From the NCBI GenBank assembly GCA_013202185.1, contig JABMSA010000487.1, positions 1 to 5,240 on the forward strand: a stretch of 5,240 bases of DNA, given 5' to 3'. The stretch comes from Planctomycetota bacterium (GTDB lineage Bacteria; Planctomycetota; PUPC01; JABMSA01). Position numbers and translations under genes: made by a program. Below the pieces are notes generated by a model. The model saw only the letters and a list, made by a program, of their open reading frames with translations. It did not search any database and was not told where the DNA came from. Each line of letters opens with the position of its first letter. Position 1 is the stretch's first letter. Below are positions 1 through 5,240 of this stretch, one piece after another.

Positions 1-70
1 CGGCCGTTTCGGAATCGAGCTTGTTCATCTGGCAGCCAAATGTCTCGATGTGCACCTTCAGGTTCGCCAT
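1..70 (-). CDS. miaB: MiaB-type tRNA methylthiotransferase, N-terminal fragment
   Basis: Partial gene; only the first 23 codons lie in the window. The translation starts MANLKVHIETFGC and continues QMNKLDSETA. The TFGCQMNKLDSE stretch is the start of the UPF0004 domain of radical-SAM methylthiotransferases. Its Cys13 should be the first of three cysteines holding the auxiliary [4Fe-4S] cluster. QMN after the cysteine fits MiaB, which makes 2-methylthio-N6-isopentenyladenosine at tRNA position 37. RimO typically has GCPKN and MtaB has GCKVN at this place. The start is well fixed: an in-frame TGA lies four codons upstream (80-82), and GGTGA (80-84, read on the minus strand) sits 9 nt before the ATG as a plausible Shine-Dalgarno sequence. 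The radical-SAM and TRAM domains would lie outside the window. The prepilin gene upstream is on the same strand, 191 nt away. I see no clear promoter between them, so read-through is possible. Confidence 0.85.
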   Translation of the reverse strand, partial: MANLKVHIETFGCQMNKLDSETA

Positions 71-261
71 AGTTCCATTTCACCATAATTGCGGCGTGGA
101 ATCAATGCTAATGAGAAGGGAGAGGCATGTGTGAGAAGAGAGGCGACGAGCGCGAGAAAGGGCGGCTGTTCGACGGCGGGGGAAAAATGCGAAGACGCCA
201 CCCGGCGGGGCTGCGAGCCCGGTCCGAAGCGTCCTGCGGGGGGCAGAGCGAGGCTCTCGCC
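71..261. other. Spacer between prepilin gene and miaB
   Basis: This non-coding spacer of 191 nt is strongly purine-rich on the plus strand from about 111 to 187. It contains two near-copies of TGAGAAG(GG)AGAGGC at 112-126 and 132-144. On the minus strand, just after the prepilin stop codon, there is a 5-bp hairpin (GCGAG/CTCGC, 248-260). A second 5-bp hairpin (GGGCT/AGCCC) lies at 208-220. A T5 run (minus strand, 183-187) lies about 20 nt beyond the second hairpin. Neither makes a convincing intrinsic terminator, and I see no good sigma70 promoter for miaB. Open frames here on the plus strand look like chance reading of GC-rich DNA. Confidence 0.5.
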
Positions 262-1143
262 TCATTCCTCATACTGGATAGCCCGCGCATTTGTTGTGCT
301 TGGTTCCGCCCCATCGCGAGTCTTGAACAGATAGTACTGCTTCGGCCCGACGCGAAGATCGAACTTCTTATCGAACACCTCCCAGAGGGAGTCGTCGCCC
401 TTCCGGAATTGCTCTACGTGCTCGTCGAGGAAAAGAATATTGGCGACCCCGGCATGCCTGTATTCGATGTTGACATTGTTGTCGGAGTTGTCGGATTTGC
501 CGAGGCCGCGCTGCAGCGTCGGGCTTTTCGACGGCCCGAGTATGGCGGCTCGCGACGGTTCGCTCCATGATCTGAACTCCATGTGTCCTTTCACTTCCTT
601 ATCCCTTATTTCGTTCTGGGAGCCGCCTCGCCTGTTTTTTGCTACGGAATAGTAAGTCCGTTGGAGTGTCCAGCCATAGGTCATTGAGCTGGAGATCCAT
701 TGCCATTGCATGACCTTTGCACCGAAATGTCGCTTGGACAAGAAGTAGTTGCCTCTGCCTCCACTCCTTACTCTTACGGGGTCGAAGAAGATTTCGCTGA
801 GAATCAAATCGTCTTTCGACCGGCTCGTGCCGGAGTAGCTGCCGGCAAGGGCGCTCAACTCGTACTTCCACTTTACGGCGGCGTCCGCGTCCGCGTATGG
901 CTTGTTCCTCTCTTGCGCTCCATGGGTTTCGGAGATGTACGGCATCCAGCCCTCATACATCGTCCTGTAGCTTGTAAGGGAGGAGCCGATCGCTTTCATA
1001 TTCGCCACGCACTTGAGCGTGTAGGCGCCGGTCTTGGCCTTTACATAGACCGGCAGGCCGATTGAAACGAGCATCGTGATAATCGCCATTACGATCAGAA
1101 GCTCGACAAGCGAAAAACCGGAACTCTTTGTGTTGGTACGCAT
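262..1143 (-). CDS. Prepilin-like protein with N-terminal methylation motif and H-X9-D motif
   Basis: Predicted type II secretion/type IV pilus-like pseudopilin of 293 residues. The N-terminus is a class III signal: a short basic leader (residues 1-9) ending SSG, then FSLVELLIVMAIITMLVSIG. Prepilin peptidase should cut between Gly9 and Phe10 and methylate Phe10; Glu14 is the expected +5 glutamate. Residues 10-31 form the hydrophobic helix used for membrane insertion and filament packing. Near the C-terminus, residues 229-244 contain His230, nine residues and Asp240. This matches the H-X9-DG prepilin-processing-associated motif common in Planctomycetes, Verrucomicrobia and Lentisphaerae, except that Glu241 replaces the usual glycine. 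The middle is polar and rich in Trp, Tyr and Ser, with no recognised enzyme domain. The frame stays open upstream to a TTG at 1338, but that stretch contains the promoter. The ATG at 1143 has a good Shine-Dalgarno site and starts exactly at the leader. These proteins usually occur in many copies per genome and their roles are unknown. By eye, GC content is lower than in the ETF operon. Confidence 0.9.
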   Translation of the reverse strand: MRTNTKSSGFSLVELLIVMAIITMLVSIGLPVYVKAKTGAYTLKCVANMKAIGSSLTSYRTMYEGWMPYISETHGAQERNKPYADADAAVKWKYELSALAGSYSGTSRSKDDLILSEIFFDPVRVRSGGRGNYFLSKRHFGAKVMQWQWISSSMTYGWTLQRTYYSVAKNRRGGSQNEIRDKEVKGHMEFRSWSEPSRAAILGPSKSPTLQRGLGKSDNSDNNVNIEYRHAGVANILFLDEHVEQFRKGDDSLWEVFDKKFDLRVGPKQYYLFKTRDGAEPSTTNARAIQYEE

Positions 1144-1147
1144 TTTT

Positions 1148-1154
1148 CTCTCCC
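1148..1154 (-). promoter_or_regulatory. Ribosome binding site of the prepilin gene
   Basis: On the minus strand GGGAGAG lies 4 nt before the ATG at 1143. It supports this start over the TTG at 1338, which would add 65 residues unlike any prepilin leader. Confidence 0.75.
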
Positions 1155-1216
1155 GAAATGATTCACCGCACCGCCCGGCTCGAACGGAACAACCGTGTTC
1201 TTCAGCGTCTACCCCA

Positions 1217-1245
1217 ATTATATCTGCTAAAGCGGACAGTGTCAA
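1217..1245 (-). promoter_or_regulatory. Perfect-consensus sigma70-type promoter of the prepilin gene
   Basis: Read on the minus strand, TTGACA (1245-1240) and TATAAT (1222-1217) are separated by exactly 17 nt. That is a 12/12 match to the housekeeping sigma70/SigA consensus at ideal spacing. Transcription should start near 1210, giving an untranslated leader of about 67 nt before the ATG at 1143. The leader has a small 5-bp hairpin (GAACA/TGTTC, 1187-1200). Because this promoter lies inside the upstream extension of the open frame, it also argues that the extension is not translated. Strong constitutive expression would be expected unless a repressor acts here; no operator is obvious. Confidence 0.85.
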
Positions 1246-1352
1246 GTATTTCGGACAAATAGATCGATGGCCATGTTCAACAACACGCGGAATTACCTCT
1301 CGAAGTCGGAATCCATTGGTGCAACCCCGCTCTCGCAAGCGCGCTTTTTTCG

Positions 1353-1381
1353 TTGATTTACGGCGGCCAGATTGCTATCAT
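1353..1381 (+). promoter_or_regulatory. Probable sigma70-type promoter of the etfB-etfA-acyl-CoA dehydrogenase operon
   Basis: TTGATT (1353-1358, 4 of 6 consensus bases) and TATCAT (1376-1381, 5 of 6) are separated by 17 nt. A T6 run (1345-1350) lies just upstream. Transcription would start around 1386-1389, leaving a leader of about 75 nt. The position and spacing are good, but matches of this quality can occur by chance. Confidence 0.55.
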
Positions 1382-1392
1382 ACATGTCATTG

Positions 1393-1463
1393 AATTGGAT
1401 TGTCTCACCATCGCTCGAAGGCGATATCCCTTTTTACCAATTGTGAGCAGGGGAGCATGCTCA
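1393..1463 (+). promoter_or_regulatory. Structured leader upstream of etfB
   Basis: Three inverted repeats follow one another without overlap. AATTGG (1393-1398) can pair with CCAATT (1437-1442). Inside this, ATCGC (1410-1414) pairs with GCGAT (1421-1425), followed by a T5 run at 1431-1435. TGAGCA (1444-1449) then pairs with TGCTCA (1458-1463), directly abutting the ATG. The loop of the last hairpin holds most of the Shine-Dalgarno sequence AGGGGAG (1449-1455). This could modulate translation or allow attenuation, but the stems are short and no known RNA family is recognised. Confidence 0.35.
1449..1455 (+). promoter_or_regulatory. Ribosome binding site of etfB
   Basis: AGGGGAG lies 8 nt before the ATG at 1464. 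This fixes the start at MSYKIVVLAKQVPDT, the conserved EtfB N-terminus. The open frame extends upstream to a TTG at 1353, but that codon is part of the predicted -35 box. Confidence 0.85.
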
Positions 1464-2345
1464 ATGTCGTATAAGATTGTCGTGTTGGCCAAGCAAGTGC
1501 CCGACACCCAGAACATCACGGTCGAGGCCATGAAGGAAGACGGCACCGTAAATCGGTCCGCCCTTCCCGCCATCCTCAACCCGGAGGACCTCAACGCCCT
1601 CGAGATGGCGCTCGACGTGAAGGAAAAATACGGCGGCCACGTGACCGTGCTCACAATGGGCCCGCCCCCGGCCGCCGAAGTGGCGCGGCAGTGCCTGATG
1701 CGCGGCGCCGACGATGCCGCCCTCATTTGCGACAGGCGGGCCGCCGTCGCCGACACACTCGCCACAGCTTACACGCTTAGCTGCGCCATCAGCACCATCG
1801 GCAAATTCGACCTGCTCTTCGCCGGGCGGCAGGCAATCGACGGCGACACCGCACAGGTTGGGCCGCAGCTCGCCGGCAAGCTCGACATCCCCCAGATAAC
1901 CTATGTCGAGGAAATCCGCAAGATCGACGGCCGAACCATCGAGGCACGCCGCAACATTGAAGGCGGATATGAAGTAGTCCAGGCACAATTGCCGGTGCTC
2001 CTCACAGTGGTCGACACTGCAAACGAGCCGCGTCCGGCCGCTGCAAAGCTCATGATGCAATACAAAAAAGCGCGCACCCCGAGCGAAGTGAGCAGGGCCG
2101 CCGGCGAAGAAGACGCCCCCAAAGAGATCGAAAGGCTGAAAAAGCGCGGCCTGCTCATCAAGGAGTGGTCCATCGACGACATCGGCGCCGACGAAAAGCA
2201 GTGCGGCCACGTCGGCTCACCCACCAAGGTAATGAAGATCGAGAGCGTTGTCCTGACCGCCGGTGAGTTCAAGAACATCGAGCCGACACACGAGGGGCTC
2301 TCGGGCCTGATCAGGGAACTCGTCGATGACCACGTCTTGGGGTAA
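1464..2345 (+). CDS. etfB: Electron transfer flavoprotein, beta subunit
   Basis: EtfB (293 residues) is the smaller subunit of the cytoplasmic EtfAB heterodimer, which takes electrons from acyl-CoA dehydrogenases. Its N-terminus is typical: KQVPDT (10-15), GTVNR (27-31), NPEDLNALEMAL (39-50) and a GADDAAL segment (81-87). The nucleotide-binding signature is GRQAIDGDTAQVGP at 121-134. It binds AMP in classical ETFs and a second FAD in bifurcating ones. The GDTAQVGP form is the version familiar from ETFs of anaerobes such as clostridia, whereas the human form reads DDDCNQTG. Other conserved parts are NEPR (187-190), GSPTKV (251-256) and a C-terminal helix LIRELVDDHVLG. At 293 residues it is longer than the classical form of about 255. 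The extra length lies in a charged segment around 205-240 and in the C-terminal tail, both usual in the anaerobe-type subfamily. It is the first gene of the operon; etfA follows after about 54 nt. Family assignment is certain; bifurcation is only possible. Confidence 0.97.
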   Translation: MSYKIVVLAKQVPDTQNITVEAMKEDGTVNRSALPAILNPEDLNALEMALDVKEKYGGHVTVLTMGPPPAAEVARQCLMRGADDAALICDRRAAVADTLATAYTLSCAISTIGKFDLLFAGRQAIDGDTAQVGPQLAGKLDIPQITYVEEIRKIDGRTIEARRNIEGGYEVVQAQLPVLLTVVDTANEPRPAAAKLMMQYKKARTPSEVSRAAGEEDAPKEIERLKKRGLLIKEWSIDDIGADEKQCGHVGSPTKVMKIESVVLTAGEFKNIEPTHEGLSGLIRELVDDHVLG

Positions 2346-2390
2346 GCGACAATTGCCCTCTGCGCTCTGATGCCGCTCAACAGATAAAAT

Positions 2391-2394
2391 GGAG
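2391..2394 (+). promoter_or_regulatory. Ribosome binding site deciding the etfA start
   Basis: GGAG lies 2 nt before an ATG at 2397 and 5 nt before a second, adjacent ATG at 2400. Two nucleotides is too short for efficient initiation, so the second ATG is preferred. The difference is one methionine. Confidence 0.6.
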
Positions 2395-2399
2395 CAATG

Positions 2400-3422
2400 A
2401 TGACCGAACACAATCAAAACGGATTGGGTGTTCTGGTGTTTGCCGAGCAGGACGAAGGCAAGCTCGCCGATGTCAGCCTCGAGCTGCTGTCGAAGGCACG
2501 CGAACTGGCCGACAGACTCGGCAAGAAGGTCGGAGCCGTGCTGCCGGGCCACAACGTGGGCGATCTCGCCGGAACACTGATCGCCCACGGGGCCGACGTC
2601 GTCTTCGTGGCCGACGACCCCGCCCTCGCACACTATACCACCGTGCCCTACGCACAGGTTGTATCGAGAACAGTCAAAGACAGTGACCCCGAGGTCGTGC
2701 TCTTCGGCGCGAGCCTGGTGGGCCGCGACCTGGCGCCGCGCGTCGCCTCCAGGCTGCGGACCGGCCTCACCGCCGACTGCACCGATCTGCAGATCGGCGA
2801 CTTCTCCGACAAGAGCGGCTCATACACGAACCTCCTGCACCAGATTCGACCGGCCTTCGGCGGCAACATCATCGCCACAATCGTCACGCCGAACCATCGC
2901 CCGCAGATGGCAACCGTCCGCGAAGGCGTAATGCAGCTAAGGCCCGGCGATCCGTCGCGAACCGGAGAGGTCAAGAAGATCGACGCCGGCCTGGACGGCG
3001 CCGAAGAGCTCGTTCGGATCATCGAACGCTTCAAGGCCGAGAAGAAGGTCAATCTCAAGGGCGCGTCGATCATCATCTCGGGCGGAGCCGGCGTCGGCAG
3101 CAAGGATGGATTCGAGCTGATCCGCGAACTCGCGCACGTGCTCGGCGGGAAAGTGGGCGCCTCGCGAGCGGCGGTCGACTCGGGCTACATCGCCAAAGAG
3201 CACCAGGTAGGCCAAACAGGCACAACGGTGCGGCCCAAGGTGTACATAGCGTGCGGCATCAGCGGCCAGGTGCAGCACAGGGTCGGCATGCACGAGTCCA
3301 GCAAGATCATCGCAATCAATTCCGATCCGGGCGCTCCGATATTCTCGATCGCTCACTACGGCATCGTGGGCGACCTCTTCGAGGTCATCCCCGCGCTGAT
3401 CGAAGCATACAAGCAAAAGTAA
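2400..3422 (+). CDS. etfA: Electron transfer flavoprotein, alpha subunit
   Basis: EtfA (340 residues from the second of two tandem ATGs; 341 from 2397) carries the FAD that shuttles electrons from acyl-CoA dehydrogenases. The N-terminal half is the alpha/beta ETF domain, starting GVLVFAEQDEGKL and including GRDLAPRVASRLRTGLTADC (108-127). The C-terminal half is the FAD domain. It has SGGAGVGSKDGF (227-238), GASRAAVDSGY (253-263) with Arg256, QVGQTGTTVRP (269-279) with Thr273 near the flavin, and YIACGISGQVQH (282-293) with His293. It ends with AINSDPGAPIFSIAHYGIVGDLFEVIP. These match the ETF-alpha signature, and all expected FAD contacts appear present. The TVRPK and YGIVGDLFEV wording resembles ETFs of anaerobes more than mitochondrial ETF. 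Length is normal for the family. The gene lies 54 nt after etfB and 33 nt before the acyl-CoA dehydrogenase gene, all probably on one transcript. No FixC/FixX or ETF-quinone oxidoreductase gene is present in the window, so the electron acceptor is unknown. Confidence 0.97.
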   Translation: MTEHNQNGLGVLVFAEQDEGKLADVSLELLSKARELADRLGKKVGAVLPGHNVGDLAGTLIAHGADVVFVADDPALAHYTTVPYAQVVSRTVKDSDPEVVLFGASLVGRDLAPRVASRLRTGLTADCTDLQIGDFSDKSGSYTNLLHQIRPAFGGNIIATIVTPNHRPQMATVREGVMQLRPGDPSRTGEVKKIDAGLDGAEELVRIIERFKAEKKVNLKGASIIISGGAGVGSKDGFELIRELAHVLGGKVGASRAAVDSGYIAKEHQVGQTGTTVRPKVYIACGISGQVQHRVGMHESSKIIAINSDPGAPIFSIAHYGIVGDLFEVIPALIEAYKQK

Positions 3423-3455
3423 TCAGAGCCAGGAGTTCTCCGCCGAAAGGGTCCC

Positions 3456-5174
3456 ATGGCAAATTTCTTTGAAGACAACACGGACATACAGTCTTACCTC
3501 GACCATCCGCTCCTGAAGGAGATCGTCAAGCTGCGCGAAGGCGACTTCGACGAGGCCGAGGAGCATCCCTACGCGCCCGAGAACATCGAGGATGCGCTAG
3601 ACAACTACCGGCGGACGCTGTCATTGGTCGGCGAGATCTGCGGCGAATTCGTTGCGCCCCGCGCCGAAGGCGTCGATCTCGAAGGCCCGCACTATAACGA
3701 CGGCGACGTCCAGTACCCCAAGGGCATTGTAGAGTCGATGGAGCTGTTTGCGAAGTGCGACCTGATGGGCTTCACGCTACCGCGCAAGTACGGCGGGCTC
3801 AATATGCCCATGACCGTGTACACCAGCGCCATCGAAATGGTCTCGCGCGCCGATGCCGCACTCATGACCATCGTGGGCCTGCAAGACATCGCCGAGACGA
3901 TACACGCATTTGCCGACGAGGAGGTCAAGGACTATTACCTGCCCCTGTTCGCCAGCGGCGAGGTCAGCAGCGCAATGGTCCTCACCGAGCCCGACGCGGG
4001 CAGCGACCTCCAGGCCGTGCAGACGCGCGGCGGCATCTCCGCCATGCAAGACGAAGAAGGCCACTGGCACGTCAACGGCGTCAAGCGTTTCATAACCAAC
4101 GGTTGCGGCGATATCCTTCTGGTGCTGGCGCGCAGCGAGCCGGACGTCAGCGGCGGGCGCGGCCTCAGCCTGTTCCTCGTCGAAAAGGGCGAGGGCGCCC
4201 GCATCCGGCGAATCGAGAACAAGATGGGCATACACGGCTCGCCCACCTGCGAAATCCAGTTCGACGACGCACACGGCATCCTCATCGGCCGGCGGAAGTT
4301 TGGCCTGATCAAGTACGTGATGTTTCTCATGAACGGCGCCCGCCTGGGCATCGCCGCGCAGGGGCTGGGCGTGGCCGAAGCGGCATACCGCGAGGGCCTG
4401 GCGTACGCGCATGACCGCGAGCAGTTTGGCAAGGCGATCATCGAATTCCCCGCCGTGTACGACATGCTCGTGCGAATGAAAATGAAAATCGAAGCCGCCA
4501 GGGCGCTCATCTATTCCACCGCGATGATCGTAGACTTCGAAAAAGAACTCGAAAAGAAAATGGAGACCGACAAGAGCGTGAGGGCGGAGCAGAAACAGCA
4601 TGCAAAGCTCGCCGGAACGCTCACGCCGATGTCAAAATACTACGCCACCGAGCTAAGCATAGAGGCCACCTACGACGCCCTCCAGGTGCACGCCGGCAGC
4701 GGATACATGAAGGAATATCCCGTCGAGCGCCTGTACCGCGACGCCCGCATCACCACCATCTATGAGGGCACCACGCAGCTCCAGATTGTGGCGGCTACCG
4801 GCGGAGTGCTCGCCCGCAACCTGGCGCCGCACTTCGATCAGTGGAAAGCCAAAACATACCCCGACGACCTCCGGCCACTCGCCGACAAGCTTGCATCCGC
4901 CCTCGGGCACCTCGACAGGTCCGTCGAATACATCAAGGAAAAGAACGACAAGGAATACACCGACTTCTACGCGCGCAAGCTCGTAGACATCGCGATGGAA
5001 ACCTACATCGGCTACCTCCTCCTCGACCAGGCGGAATCGTCCGAGCACAAGAAGGACATCGCAACGATGTTCATCAACGATCTGCTGCCGCGCGTGGGAA
5101 TGAACGCCGCCTACGTCACCAGCGGCGATACCTCGATGATCGACGCACACGAGGCGGTGCTCGGTCAGGCCTGA
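3456..5174 (+). CDS. Acyl-CoA dehydrogenase, long form with C-terminal extension
   Basis: FAD-dependent acyl-CoA dehydrogenase of 572 residues that would oxidise an acyl-CoA to the trans-2-enoyl-CoA and reduce EtfAB. The start MANFFEDNTDIQSYLDHPLL is characteristic of a long subfamily found in Deltaproteobacteria, Bacteroidetes and others. AAAGGG (3446-3451) just upstream can serve as ribosome binding site. Domain order: a short N-terminal segment (1-30), the alpha-helical domain to about 165, then the beta domain with LTEPDAGSD (176-184) and GVKRFITNG (208-216). The C-terminal helical domain follows, with DREQFGKAI (320-328; Arg321 and Gln323 are expected FAD contacts) and QVHAGSGYMKEYPVERLYRDAR (410-431). 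Glu437 in TIYEGTTQLQ is the expected catalytic base. About 130 residues follow Glu437, including YTDFYARKLVDIAMETYIGYLL, making it much longer than butyryl-CoA or medium-chain enzymes (about 380). A charged insertion lies at 360-385. All key residues are intact. Substrate chain length cannot be read from the sequence. The tight link to etfBA supports EtfAB as redox partner. Confidence 0.96.
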   Translation: MANFFEDNTDIQSYLDHPLLKEIVKLREGDFDEAEEHPYAPENIEDALDNYRRTLSLVGEICGEFVAPRAEGVDLEGPHYNDGDVQYPKGIVESMELFAKCDLMGFTLPRKYGGLNMPMTVYTSAIEMVSRADAALMTIVGLQDIAETIHAFADEEVKDYYLPLFASGEVSSAMVLTEPDAGSDLQAVQTRGGISAMQDEEGHWHVNGVKRFITNGCGDILLVLARSEPDVSGGRGLSLFLVEKGEGARIRRIENKMGIHGSPTCEIQFDDAHGILIGRRKFGLIKYVMFLMNGARLGIAAQGLGVAEAAYREGLAYAHDREQFGKAIIEFPAVYDMLVRMKMKIEAARALIYSTAMIVDFEKELEKKMETDKSVRAEQKQHAKLAGTLTPMSKYYATELSIEATYDALQVHAGSGYMKEYPVERLYRDARITTIYEGTTQLQIVAATGGVLARNLAPHFDQWKAKTYPDDLRPLADKLASALGHLDRSVEYIKEKNDKEYTDFYARKLVDIAMETYIGYLLLDQAESSEHKKDIATMFINDLLPRVGMNAAYVTSGDTSMIDAHEAVLGQA

Positions 5175-5216
5175 GCGAATAATGAAGAGCTACACAAATA
5201 CGGTGACGTACTTGTA

Positions 5217-5239
5217 GAGACGCCCCGGTGGGGCGTCTC
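5217..5239 (+). terminator. Hairpin after the operon, likely terminator or palindromic repeat
   Basis: GAGACGCCCC (5217-5226) and GGGGCGTCTC (5230-5239) form a perfect 10-bp stem with a 3-nt loop, 42 nt after the acyl-CoA dehydrogenase stop codon. The position fits an intrinsic terminator for the operon. The window ends one base later, so a following T-run cannot be seen. The GTAGAGACG...CGTCTC pattern also resembles dispersed palindromic repeats known from several bacterial genomes, so it may be a repeat unit instead of, or as well as, a terminator. Confidence 0.55.
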
Positions 5240-5240
5240 A

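Larger units (their letters stand above)
1144..1463. other. Divergent intergenic region between prepilin gene and etfB
   Basis: About 320 nt separate the two divergent start codons. The left part (1144-1245) is the prepilin leader and promoter. The right part (1353-1463) is the predicted etfB promoter and leader. The middle (1246-1352) shows only an 8-bp palindrome ATGGCCAT (1267-1274) and AGCGCGCT followed by T6 (1338-1350). No gene, RNA family or riboswitch is recognisable. Frames open across this region in both directions begin at TTG codons and have no family resemblance. Confidence 0.7.

Noticed and set aside
127..570. 147-codon open frame on the plus strand opposite the prepilin gene
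   Set aside because: It overlaps the well-supported prepilin gene in antisense, has no recognisable domain, and looks like a shadow frame.
1144..1338. 65-residue upstream extension of the prepilin frame from a TTG codon
   Set aside because: It contains the perfect-consensus promoter, and the ATG at 1143 has a Shine-Dalgarno site and begins exactly at a normal class III leader.
1328..1350. Short hairpin followed by T6, resembling a terminator on the plus strand
   Set aside because: The stem is only about 4 bp, and no gene transcribed rightward ends here; the T-run is more likely an AT-rich element upstream of the etfB promoter.
1439..1448. AATTGTGAGC, identical to the left part of the E. coli lac operator
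   Set aside because: Only the left half is present, there is no matching right half at the proper spacing, and a 10-base match is weak evidence; it is part of the etfB leader.
1353..1463. 37-residue upstream extension of etfB from a TTG codon
   Set aside because: The TTG is part of the predicted -35 box, the added residues do not resemble EtfB, and MSYKIVVLAKQVPDT is the family's normal start with a strong ribosome binding site.
1461..2210. 249-codon open frame on the minus strand inside etfB
   Set aside because: Antisense shadow of a certain etfB gene, with no family resemblance of its own.
3777..4601. 274-codon open frame on the minus strand inside the acyl-CoA dehydrogenase gene
   Set aside because: It is a long antisense shadow typical of GC-rich coding DNA; the sense strand encodes an intact, motif-complete enzyme.

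Overview
The window looks like ordinary chromosome from a bacterium with moderately high GC, outside the best-studied phyla. The main taxonomic clue is a pseudopilin-type protein with an H-X9-D motif near its C-terminus. Such proteins are greatly expanded in Planctomycetes, Verrucomicrobia, Lentisphaerae and candidate phyla such as Hydrogenedentota or Sumerlaeota. This placement is an inference, because no rRNA or other strong phylogenetic marker is present.

Layout. Positions 1-70 (minus strand) hold the first 23 codons of a MiaB-type tRNA methylthiotransferase that runs off the left edge. Positions 71-261 are a non-coding spacer with a purine-rich tract. Positions 262-1143 (minus) encode a 293-residue prepilin-like protein. 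Positions 1144-1463 form a divergent intergenic region. It contains a perfect-consensus sigma70-type promoter for the prepilin gene (TTGACA, 17 nt, TATAAT) and, facing the other way, a weaker promoter and a structured leader for the operon on the right. Positions 1464-5174 (plus) hold three closely spaced genes: etfB, etfA and a long-form acyl-CoA dehydrogenase. A 10-bp GC-rich hairpin at the right edge is a likely terminator or a palindromic repeat.

Function. The three plus-strand genes form a coherent module. The acyl-CoA dehydrogenase oxidises an acyl-CoA to the 2-enoyl-CoA and passes electrons from its FAD to the EtfAB heterodimer. EtfAB then delivers them to a quinone reductase, or, if it is a bifurcating type, exchanges them with NAD(H) and ferredoxin/flavodoxin. 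The ETF sequences carry motifs shared with ETFs of anaerobes, so bifurcation is possible but not shown. The pilin and miaB genes have no visible functional link to this module.

I found no convincing novel system. The items most worth a second look are the consensus promoter, the nested inverted repeats in the etfB leader that place the Shine-Dalgarno sequence in a loop, the possible bifurcating nature of the ETF, and the terminal palindrome.
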